Made by a program: the position numbers and the translations under genes. A stretch of DNA of 64,000 nt from assembly GCA_907165275.2 (NCBI GenBank), contig OU015652.1, positions 6,339,001 through 6,403,000 of the forward strand. The letters run 5' to 3'. This DNA is from Zygaena filipendulae (taxonomy: Eukaryota > Arthropoda > Insecta > Lepidoptera > Zygaenidae). Of this stretch, positions 21,413 through 33,400 are shown in pieces. Below the pieces are notes generated by a model. That model saw only the letters and a program-made list of their open reading frames with translations. It was not told where the DNA came from and did not search any database. How positions within the stretch are numbered: position 1 is the first letter of the stretch; the number at the start of each line of letters is the position of its first letter.

Positions 21413-24400
21413 GTAAGATTTTAATGTTATTATTGTTCTATTTGGACCCATATAGAGTTTTGTTAATTGTATTTCACTACCTATATTTTTTTAGTTAATA
21501 TTATGAATGCACAAAAATATATAATTGGTTTAATTTGATTTTTATTTTGGAATATCGACTTAATTAACTATTTTACCGATAAATTATATATTATATAATT
21601 ATTAAATTATATAATTATTATATATTTAATGGATGCCAAATGTCGTTAATTAGATGTTTAGTAAGTTAGTTTGATAAGTAAGGCACAACCGAGTTCAGGC
21701 GCGGATCTAGGATTTGGTTGGGGGGAGGGGGGCAACTTTGGTTGCACCACGAAGTTTTTATAATACATAGGTATAAAGAGTCAGAAATTTTTCTAAGGTC
21801 CGATTAAAGTACCTACCTAATTTAGTATTCAGGCCGGGGGCAAGTGCACCCACTGCCCCCAGTAAATCCGCACCTGACCGAGTTGTTGTAAGTATAAGTA
21901 CATACTATAATATCTACCAATTCATTTACTTCGTCAACCTTTACAGCAAACGGTACTTGCCATTTACTAAAAACAATTTCATTCCTTTCTTTAGGTAGAT
22001 TAAGATTAAACAAGACAATAAAGCAAGAACGAAAATCTTTTTATCTTTGTTGTACTGTCATTTTGTTACCTACTTATTAATTATAGCTAGGGCAGACCGG
22101 GGTCACTTGATCAGGATTTTGTTCAAATCAGCGTAGGGTCTATTCAAAGAAAAAATAAGAAAAGAGTTATTCATAAATCAGTCGTTTAAGACCGGCGGTA
22201 TTAGACTGCATATTAAGATCATAAAACTTTGGAAAATCCGTTGTATAATACTATACTTAATTTACCTTATAACGAAAGAAGTCATAATATAAGTCGCCCC
22301 ATTCATATAAGGCGGGGTCTGTTGAACCACCTAACGGGGTCACTTAAGCCAATGAGTTTTACAAACCTTTGCGCATTAAAAAGTATACGTACGAAACATA
22401 GTCACAAAACATAGTAAGATTTATGAGATTCCTCGTAGAAACAAAAACGAACTTTAAATAGCCTTACCTTAGGTTACTTTATTAGTTTAGTTACTGTCAC
22501 AGTTAATGCAAACATAAACTACACTGACACCACAAATATATTTAATGTGAGCCCAATCTCGCCAACTAGTGCACTGTACCCACTCCGGTCCTGTCCTGGG
22601 AGATTGTCTGAATAGGACTCAGCGCACACTAGACAAAAATAATCATACTAATATTATAAATGTGAAAGTGTGGATGTTTGGATGTTTGTTACTCAATCAC
22701 GCAAAAACGGCTAAAATGATTTGGATGAAATTTGGCATGCATGTTGTCAGGGGTACAGCTTCAGTTCATCTACAGCTTGTGGTTTTTACTTTTAGTGCCA
22801 AACTTGCAACATTATGAATTCACACCCAAAATAAACGCCGACCGGTAATTAAAGCAACAATGGCTTGGGTCCTTCGTTTCCATGCTTCGTCTAATGCTAC
22901 CCACTCGTAGATATCATGCATCCTGTACCTACGTGATACTACAGGTGGTGCCACACGTTGGCGCACTAGACCCCGCGGCTCAAAATACTCCGCTCTGCCC
23001 TACTACAAAACGAGTATACGTACTTTAGGTAAAAAGAAAAAAAAAACAAAACTATCGCTTTTTTCACAGCATACATTACTTGCTTATCAATGAACGCCAC
23101 GCCCCACCATACTAAATCAAGACAAGAGTTCCAGTTATCCCCTTGTTCCCCTATGTTTTTAACTTTAAGTGCCTAAAAAGGTACGCAAAGTTCCATTGGG
23201 TATCTCCAGTTTCCAATCGTTTACATTGTTTTGAAAAAAAAAACAAACTATTTCTACGCACTTTCAGTATCCATAGGTATTCCTAATCAACAGAATATGT
23301 CTACCATGCCAAAGTCTAAAAATGCATACCTGGCTCATCTCCCGTTATTTCGGAATTACCGTAGCAAGAGAACACTCATAAATTCCATCAGTGAAAATTT
23401 TTTTTAAATTATAAGTAAGCAATTTTTGAGTTTAACCATTACATATAAACAAACATACTTAATCGAATATTTTCGCTTTATAATATTAAAATAGAGTAGT
23501 CGATCCCCCACTGTTTCACTCGTGTTGGTTTCGGAGTACCCGTAGCAATTCCGGGATAAAAGTATACCTACCCTATGTCACTCCGGAACTTCCTGTAAGT
23601 AAAAGAATTTTTCATTACTCATGCTCGGAAAGTAGGTCTGAAGTTGCCTGAGGAGCGGGTTGAAAGTAGCCCTTTTCAGCCCTAGGGAGAACCGCTTTCA
23701 ACTGACAACTGTCAAATTACTAAAAAAAAACTAGGTCTATTTTCACATTTCTATTGAACCATGTTTCAACTTTCTATACAGCCAGCGCGATGTAAAATTG
23801 AAATAACGTAAAGTTTAAGTAGGTATTAATTAAAATAAAATTCATTCACTTTTTCTTAAGCTAATTCCTATTTATATTTTTTTATTTTCTTTAATTAATA
23901 CTTAAAAATTAAAGAATATATTTTTTTTAGGTCGCCACAATGTAAATAAAAAATACTGGCTGAATAGCTAGCCGGCCAAAGAAAAAGAAATAGGTGGGAA
24001 AGTGTCAAGCGACTATCCGATCTTCACTCATTTTTTCTTTAGCTAATTCCTATTTTTATTTTGACTTTCCTTGCATTCGTAATGAAAAGCACAGTGTTAC
24101 CCTCGGGAGAAAGTAATTATTTAGTGCCTCGAACTATTGGCGCCCTCGCTACGCTCGGGTGCCAAACCCTGTCTCGGCACTAAATGAGTTACTTTCACCC
24201 CTTGGATAACAATGTACTATTTCATTACTCATACTCGGAATATAGGTCTGAAGTTGCCTGAGAAGCGGGTTGAAAGTAACCCTTTTCAGCCCTAGGGAGA
24301 ATCGCTTTCAACTGACAACTGTCAAATTATTAAAAAAAAACTAGGTCTATTTTCACATTTCTATTGAACCATGTTTCAACTTTCTATACAGCCAGCGCGA

Positions 24401-27400
24401 TGTAAAATTGAAATAACGTAAAGTTTAAGTAGGTATTAATTAAAATAAAATTCACTCACTTTTTCTTAAGCTAATTCCTATTTATATTTTTTTATTTTCT
24501 TTAATTAACACTTAATAATTAAAGAAAATATTTATTTAGGTCGCCACAATGTAAATAAAAAATACTGGCTGAATAGCTAGCCGGCCAAAGAAAAAGAAAT
24601 AGGTGGGAAAGTGTCAAGCGACTATCCGATCTTCACTCATTTTTTCTTTAGCTAATTCCTATTTTTATTTTGACTTTCCTTGCATTCGTAATGAAAAGCA
24701 CAGTGTTATCCTCGGGAGAAAGACTTTCACCCCTAGGATAACAATGTACTATTTCAAAGAAGAAAACATATGACACGAAAAATCGAATCTTTTCTCTTTA
24801 TACCCAACTAGCTGTCCCGCGCGGTTTCACTGTTCAATTGTTCCATACAAACTTTGCAACCCCTTTTCGTCCTCTTAGGGGTTGAATTTTCAAAAATCCT
24901 TTCTTATCAGATGCTTACGTCATACAAAAAACACACCCTCCAAGTTTCAGGTCTCTACGATCAGCGGTTTAGGTTGTGCGTTGATCCATCAATCATTCAG
25001 GACAAAGCATTTTATATGTATAGATATTATCTAGTACCTATAGAAAAGTATAGAATAACGCTTCTTTTCTATAAGTAGTTAGTAACTTGAACTCGACGGT
25101 CTTTTCTTCTATTTCTGTGAAGATAATGCGATAAAAATTAAAATAAAACAAAACAAGGCTTGTAAAGCTTTTTGTACCGTACGCCGTAGCGTAGCATAGC
25201 ACGCCTCCTCAGTATTATAATTCTAAAGAAGTAAAATGTGTTTGTATGTAAGAAGTCTCTAGAAATAGTTACATATAAACGATTAAAAAAGATTAACTAT
25301 AGGACAATTTATTCTCGGCATAACAATGAATTCCCTAGCCAAGGGAATTCCAAAATTCAAAGCTAATATGATCTGGATTCTGGGCCATACAGTTATGTTA
25401 TGCTGCTGTTAATGACTATGCAACAACACGTGTTAAATTAGCTAACTAACACAAAAGTATTATTTTGTATGCAAAATGTAAGATGACGTAATACAATTCA
25501 TGCTCTGGCACAAGTTTCGAGTCATTAATATGTATCGGGCACTGTAATGTGACAAGTGACGAGAAGGCTGTGCGGGCGTTATGTGCGGTACCGTCGAATA
25601 CCCGCATTGTACTTTGTAATTATTTCGTGATTTGGATTGTTCAGTACGGGTTTGATCCAACTGGAATAATAATGGGTTTTTAGTATATACGTTATAAGTA
25701 CCTACTTATTCATCTTCTTTTAACTGCACATATTATCATAGTAACAGCAGACCGCGCCGTAGACAAAAGGTCGAGTCGAGATAAATAGCCTTTTATTGTT
25801 CATAATCAAGACGATAACAATAAGATTAATTAATTAGACTAGTCTAAGATTAAAAGATATGACTTTACACCTTGCTTGGTTACTAAGTTTGGCTCGCAAC
25901 GCTTACGTTGCACAGCATTAAAATAATTTAACAACTAAGGCAAAAAATTGCAAAATAGGTTAAATTATAGACAGACTGCCGATAAATCAAGAACGTCCGT
26001 TCCCAAAATTATATTCTGCTTTATTTTTCTTTCACATACTCTGTAACACTTCTGTCTCTTTGAAGTCTAGTTATTCTTCATTATGCTTAGTTATTGTATT
26101 GAGACCGTTCACAAGAGGTTTCGCGGTAAACACGCTCTATAACGCTAGTGGGATATCACCCTTGCCTACACTACACGGTACCGCGTACCAAGCTACCCTT
26201 TGAGATAGATCTGCAGAGACTGCAGAGAGCGATCATACAGGGTGACACCGACCGGTATCAATCGATGTATGTATCAGACGGCGGTGCGCGTGCGCATGTT
26301 GCGTGCGGTGACGTGGCAACTGTGTCAATGCCGCGCCTGCACCTCGCTCGCGGCGCTATCGCATTTTACTCTTATCGACCTCTCAGCATGTTTATTGGAA
26401 AAATATACCATAGCCTTCCCGACGTAATTAACATGGCGATTGAAGAAATAAAAAAACAATTAGGTTTAGCATAAAAAATGATAACTTGTTTTTTATTATT
26501 GTGATGTAACTATAACTACGTAAATCGACGACTACTTTAATTCTGGTGGGTTGGTTTTTTCTTACTTCACTTTGGTACCTACTAGACTTTGCATAGATAC
26601 TCCACCTTTTTTAGGTCAGTTAAAAATAAAGTTAGGGCCAAGTAATAAGTGTAGTAAGTGTCTACAACGCTTTAACCACTATACCATAGGTAGGTAGGTA
26701 CCTACCCTACATATTCTAACCCTATATAAAAAGTACAACTCGAAAAACGATATTAATTAATGTGCCTAAATAATTATTAATTATTGACTACTAACTGTTC
26801 CCGCGGTTTCACCGGCAGTAATTTCAGAGTTCCCGCGGGAATTCCGGGATAATCATCATCATCAGTCAGTCATTTCATGATGATCGGTTGAGCTGTTAAG
26901 GCGTGAAAGCGTAACAAACAAACAAACTTACTTTCGCATTTATTAGTAAGGATATGTTCCCCACGGAATTTCGGGATAAGAAGTACTCTAAGACACTCGG
27001 TCATTGACATTTCAAAATCGGTTCAGTACAACCCTTAAGTACAACCTAAAACGTCACAAACTCAAAATTCACAAACTTTAGTTAGTAACTTAGGTAGATA
27101 CTAGATACCTCTTTATAATATTATAGTAGGTATAGATTATACTGATATAATCTATACATATAAAATGCTTTGTCCTGAATGACTGATGGATCAACACACA
27201 GCCTTAACCGCTGATCGTAGAAACCTGAAATTTGGAGGGTGTGTTCTTTGTATGACGTAGGCATCCGAAAAGAAAGGATTTTTAAAAATTCAATCCCTAA
27301 GGGGATGAAAGGGGGTCGCAAAGTTTGTATGGAACGATTCCGCGGGAACTTCGAAATTATTGCGGGTGAATCCGCGCGGGACAGCTAGCAAACTTATAAA

Positions 27401-30400
27401 ACAGTTTAGGTAAACCGTGACTGGCCGACTGAGTACTGACAGTCCTTTGTTTTGGAAATTCCCCTGGGAATGAAACTAACGGAAGTTTGAGCAAGGATAA
27501 TTACTATACCTACTGCAATGACTACGTATAGAGTTTGGCAACGAACCAATTAGCCGTCAAAATATTGATAAATAATGTTTTTTGAATGGTTCAGAGTGCT
27601 AATTATTACAAATGCCAGTGTGTTAAAAAATCTTAACGAGCCACAACATAAGTGTTGCAAAAGGTACCTTTAATATACGTAGACACCAATAGACACTTAT
27701 CTATACATAATATTATAGAGGTATTTGTGAGTTTGTGACGTTGTAGGGGGTAGGTAATCTCTGGATCTAATGAACCGATTTTGAAAATTCTTTCACTTAT
27801 AGGAAGCTATAGGGTAGTCCTGAAATTCTTTCACTTATAGGAAGATAGGGTACTTTTATCACGGAATTCCCGCAGGAATTCTGAAATTAATGCAGGTGAA
27901 ACCGCGGGGAACAGCTAGCAACTTATAATATCATTGACCTACGCTATATTTTTCCATAAAGGTGACTCACTCCAGAAAATAAAATTAAAGAGACGAATAG
28001 TATTTTTTTCCGCTGGGTGTAATATACGTGTATAAAGATTTTTGCTTTCATTTAGACTATTTATATTTTTAATTATAATTGCTTAATGAACAGAAATATG
28101 ATATCCCAAAAAAACATTTTCATGTAAAATGTTGCCAAGACGAGACCATATACCAGCACTTTCAAAAAGTTATCAGATCTTATGTAGAGCCAAGCTTCTA
28201 ACTCTACAAGGTCTAACTTCACAAACTCTACACCTTAGCCAAAATATGTGGCTATATTCACATGGGCCTAAGGTGAAAAATTGGTCCATTTTTCATTACT
28301 TTTCTGATATATAATAATAGTTCTTTGTAGTAACGAAACGGCCAAGCCACATATTTTGGCTAAGGTGTAGAGTTTGTGAAGTTAGACCTTGTAGAGTTAG
28401 AAGCTTGGCTCTACATAAGATCTGATAACTTTTTGAAAGTGCTGGTATATGGTCTCGTCTTGGCAACATTTTACATGAAAATGTTTTTGTTGGGATTTCA
28501 TTTATTTTTGTAAGTCAAAATTTCAGAAGTCTCATACAAACTTCCATCCCCTAATTTAAGGGGTTGAGAGATAAAAGTTAAAATTTTTATAATTTTTTTG
28601 TTGTTTGTTTACTAATACTAGCTTACATACCAAATTTCAGCTTTCTAGGACATAAGGAAGTACCCTAAGAATTTTGATGATCATCAGTGAGTCAGTGACG
28701 AAATCGGGGTTTTTTAGATATCAATAAAATCTAAAGGATGGGAGCTATGCAATTAAAACTTTATAAATTTAATAAGTCTGCTATTGACAACATATTCCGA
28801 AAATTTTGTTTATCTGGTATAATCCAGACCCAAGTTACAAGGGTTCAAAAAAACGACGAAGCGCTTCGAGAAAAGATAGGTAGTGCCCTTGCGCTTTGCT
28901 GGCTCGTCTTGGCGGGGGCACTACCGTGCCCCCAGATAAAAAAAATAAAAAAAAAATAACTGATGACATATTATTAGTACACACGTATAATATAGGAATA
29001 GTTAAGAGTACTAAAAAATAGTACTCACTTCGGAGCGCTGTAAAACCTTAGCTATTGACTTAATGAAAAAATGATGCAAATAAAAGTTGTTCCTCAAAAA
29101 ACGATCTACAAAAGTGGTCAGATATCATTTTTTCGTAAAATGATAAAAAAAAAAGTTACATCGAAAAATATAAATTTTTTTCTCGAATTTCTGAAGATTT
29201 TCGCTTATAACTTTTTTATTTATAGTTCTACGATAAAAAGTTACTGGACCAAAGTTGTAGAGAATTTAATTTGCAACAAAAAATATTAACAAATTTTTTT
29301 TCTCAAATAAATAGTTTAAGGGGCCATCGGGTCGCTAAACTCCAAAAAGTACATTGTTTCTTTCCATTTTTCGCCATCATTTCTTGAAGTAGGGAGAATG
29401 GAAAAAATATATGGTGGAGTTGAATAGTTTATGTATCCATTTTGATAGATCGATACACGATTTAAATAATTTCGCTCGATAGAAAAAATATCCAAACATA
29501 GCTATTTTTGACACTTTGAATTCATTTTATGACGAAAATTTGTATAGAACATGGTTTTGAAACTTACACGATATGTATTTTATCGCAAACCAAGTAATCC
29601 ATTTCACAAAAAAAAACGATAAAATTGCATTAATTTAATGTTTTACATAACTAATTGTTATCACGGGCCGGCGCGCTTCAGTGTTTCAGCTCCCCACTGC
29701 GCCCCGCAGTCCACTCCGACACACTGACAAGGAAGGACGTCTGCCGAATTTTGCGCGAGTGCTGCGGCACCGTTTACGTATCTAATAATTACGTAGTACG
29801 GAAGCCCATAGAGGATTTGTGGATTTGCTAAAGCGCGTCAGATGAACATAACCTTGCACCATTGAGTACCTCCACCAAATATAGGTCCTCTACACTGGTG
29901 GGTGCGTAGGATAACCAATCAGATTAGTAAAAAAAAATCGATAACTCGGAATACTCGAGCACGTCAGATTAAGATGGTGGGTTAATTACATGTTGAAAAG
30001 TGTGTATATGAATAATCTGACGATTTGAACCAGTGTTGGCATTAATCGATGGATTTTTTAATCAATTACTTAATTTGATTAATTTTAATCAGATTAGATT
30101 AATCACGATTAGAATTAATCACGATTAAAAAAGACCCAGACCCACCGTGTTGGTACTCAAACTTCTTGTTTTCGTGTTGTCTATGTGATCACGTGGTCAA
30201 ATTTTTAAAGGCTTATATCTCGGAAACTACGAGTCCCAGACCCATCGTGTTGGTACTCAAACTTCTTGTTTTCGTGTTGTCTATGTGATCACGTGGTCAA
30301 ATTTTCAAAGGCTTATATCTCAGAAACTACGAGTCCCACACCCATCGTGTTGGTACTCAAACTTCTTGTTTTCGTGTTGTCTATGTGATTACGTGGTCAA

Positions 30401-33400
30401 ATTTTTAAAGGCTTATATCTCGGAAACTACGAGTCCCAGACCCATCGTGTTGGTACTCAAACTTCTTGTTTTCGTGATGTCTATGTGATCACGTGGTCAA
30501 ATTTTCAAAGGCTTATATCTCAGAAACTACGAGTCCCACACCCATCGTGTTGGTACTCAAACAACACGAAAACAAGAAGTTTGAGTACCAACACGATGGG
30601 TCTGTGCCTCATAGTTTGCGAGATATGAGCTTTTAAAAATTTAAACACGTGATCACATAGACAACACGAAAACAAGAAGTTTGAGTACCAACACGATGGG
30701 TCTGGGACTCATAGTTTCCGAGATATGAGCTTTTAAAAATTTGATCACGTGATCACATAGAAAACACGAAAACAAGAAGTTTGAGTGCCAACACGATGGG
30801 TCTGGGACTCGTGGTTCCGAGATACAAGCTTTTGAAAATTTGACCACGTGATCACATAGACAACACGAAAACAAGAAGTTTGAGTACCAACACGATGGGT
30901 CTGGGACTCGTAGTTTCCGAGATATGAGCTTTTAAAAGTTTGATCACGTGATCACATAGATAACACGAAAACAAGAAGTTTGAGTACCAACACGATGGGT
31001 CTGGGACTCGTAGCTTCCGAGATATGAGCTTTTAAAAATTTGATCACGTGATCACATAGATAACACGAAAACAAGAAGTTTGAGTACCAACACGATAGGT
31101 CTGGGACTCGTAGTTTCCGAGATATAATAAAAAAAAAAATCACCACCTCGTCATTCTCGAGCGCAGTTAATTTATTTTTTATTTTCAAGTAAATCACTCA
31201 AGGATAGCGGGAAAAATGTAATCTGCCGATTCCCATAAGCCGAAGAAACAAAAATCGTCTATAAAGTTGAGAACTATTCTTCACTCTGCCTTTTTTTTCC
31301 TTTTTCTCTATCTCTCTCTCGCACCGTCCTCACACTACTTTCCGTCGCTACGACGTCATCACAGCATATCACGGCACTAAACGTGTCAAAATGATAACTT
31401 TTTTTAAGTCGGTAAAAATGCATACTAAAATAATTGAAGGTAAGTATTATATATCATCGAATTATAGGTTTAACTATATCCTTTCACTTAAATGTAATTT
31501 TTAACCGACTTCAAAAAAGTTGCGGTAAAGGTAGGTATATTACTCCGCTCGCACCTTTCTCTCCCTTTCACTTTTTGTGTATCTCTCACTGTCTTGCATC
31601 ATTCCCACGCTGCTGTCCGTCGCCATGAAATATGTTTTTGTGAACAAGAAATAGTTCAAAAAGTTATTAAACTTACGTCAGAAATAAAAAAAAAATCTTA
31701 AAAATAAATCATAATTTTTGTTGTTAGCAGTCAGATTAATAATATCCCTCAAAATTATTGTCAGATTTTAAGCCAACATAAATTGAAATGCAAGCTGAAC
31801 CTTCTGTAAAATAATCTAACACGCTCGAGTATTAAAAACTGGATTTTTTTTTGCGTTTTCAAAAATTCGCTGCTACATAGCAGCACAGCATTGGGTTCAC
31901 TATCCCCTTTGAATATTTGACGCGCTGGAGTAAATGTTTTTTTTTTCATTTTCTCCCCTTCCGGATAGCCACCCCCACCACGCAAATTGGCAGATGAATG
32001 TACCTTAGATATCAGAGACACATTGGAGTATCTAAACTACAATATCTGACGCGCTCGAGTATTTCCATGTAACTGTTTGTTTTTACATTTTTGAAAGCCT
32101 GTAGAAGCTAAACCCATCAGTGAATGAAAAAACATCATATAATCTTATTTTGTTTCTACCTCCTAATCTTCAAAACCCAGTAGGTCCCAACGACGCTCGA
32201 GTGAATCCCCATTTAGCATCAGTATCTCCCGTAATATTAGCAACAGTTCGCGTAGGCGGCAACGGGCGGTTGCGGGCACCCCGCAGTGGGCGAGGCTACC
32301 CGTCCACAATTTCCTCTGCTTCACCCCCTCAAATACCTACAATTCGTGAAGGGATAGGCCCTTAAGAGATATACCGTAAAAATCATTCCAACCCCTATTT
32401 TCAAGATGGCGGCCGTGGGACAAGGGTGGCGACCCCACAAACTTGGTTTTAGCTTTACACTGACCCCCCCTACACATCAAAAAAATAAAATTGCGTCCTC
32501 TAAAAAACGCAACCCCAAATGTAACTTTTCAATGGACTAAGTAGGTAGTGTCAAACTTTACAGTCTTTTCAAAACATTCGTTGACGTAACCCGGTTTTAG
32601 AATCTTATTTAAGTAGGTAACATGTACCATCCATGAGGGTTATTTTTAACAACAACACCAAACGTTCGAAAACTTCTAAAGCCAGCTTCCACTCATTTTG
32701 ATTTATCTGAGATGATTCACATCACACGACAACACTACGACAACGACGATGGCGGTGGCCCGGTAGATGCCCGGTAGGTACCTACATACAAAAAAAACGT
32801 AGCTATTTTCATCATACCTCTCTTATCTGTTTGTATGTCACAGCCATTGTACATACTTGAAGACTATCGGCACTATATAAATTAGGAAGGAAAGTGCTTG
32901 CGAAAAAAAATAATACTAAATTTAGCACTTACATGTTTAACCTATCATTAGATGACTCAAAAAGCATGCCGTTTCAAACTGACTTGTTGAACGATCTTCT
33001 ACGATAGTACGAAACTATTCACTGCGTCGCGCGTCGTAACTCGTACGATATGCACTCGGCCGGCTCTTCCGCTTGCCAACGAAACTACGGAACTGCATGC
33101 CGTCCATCGTCCATCCGTCCGTGCAACGCGACGCGACGCGTGCGGCGTGCCCATCCGCTCTTTGATATTACACACGTTGGTTTTATAATAACGATTACTC
33201 TAAACATAGGTAAAAATCTTAAATTTGTAAATATTTATACAAAACCCACGAGAATTTGATGTTTTCTATTCTAAACTCTAGTGTATATCTGTGTAATATA
33301 CGTAGGTATACCGCTCGCGCTGTTGAAACTAGATAAAATATATTTACTACTAGCTGTGTCCTGCGGTTTCACCCGCGGTAATTTCGGAATTCTCGCGAGA

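Noticed and set aside
28129..28314. 61-residue open frame
   Set aside because: It lies in one arm of the 150-bp inverted repeat and has no coding signature.
30137..31130. CRISPR-like array
   Set aside because: Units are contiguous and near-identical with no spacers, and the host is an animal; this is a tandem satellite-like repeat.
30285..31197. Several open frames repeating a [14 protein letters not shown] sequence
   Set aside because: They are translations of the 100-bp tandem unit on both strands, not a gene.
33050..33259. 69-residue open frame starting in a CpG-rich patch
   Set aside because: No domain or splice support; kept only as a possible promoter region.
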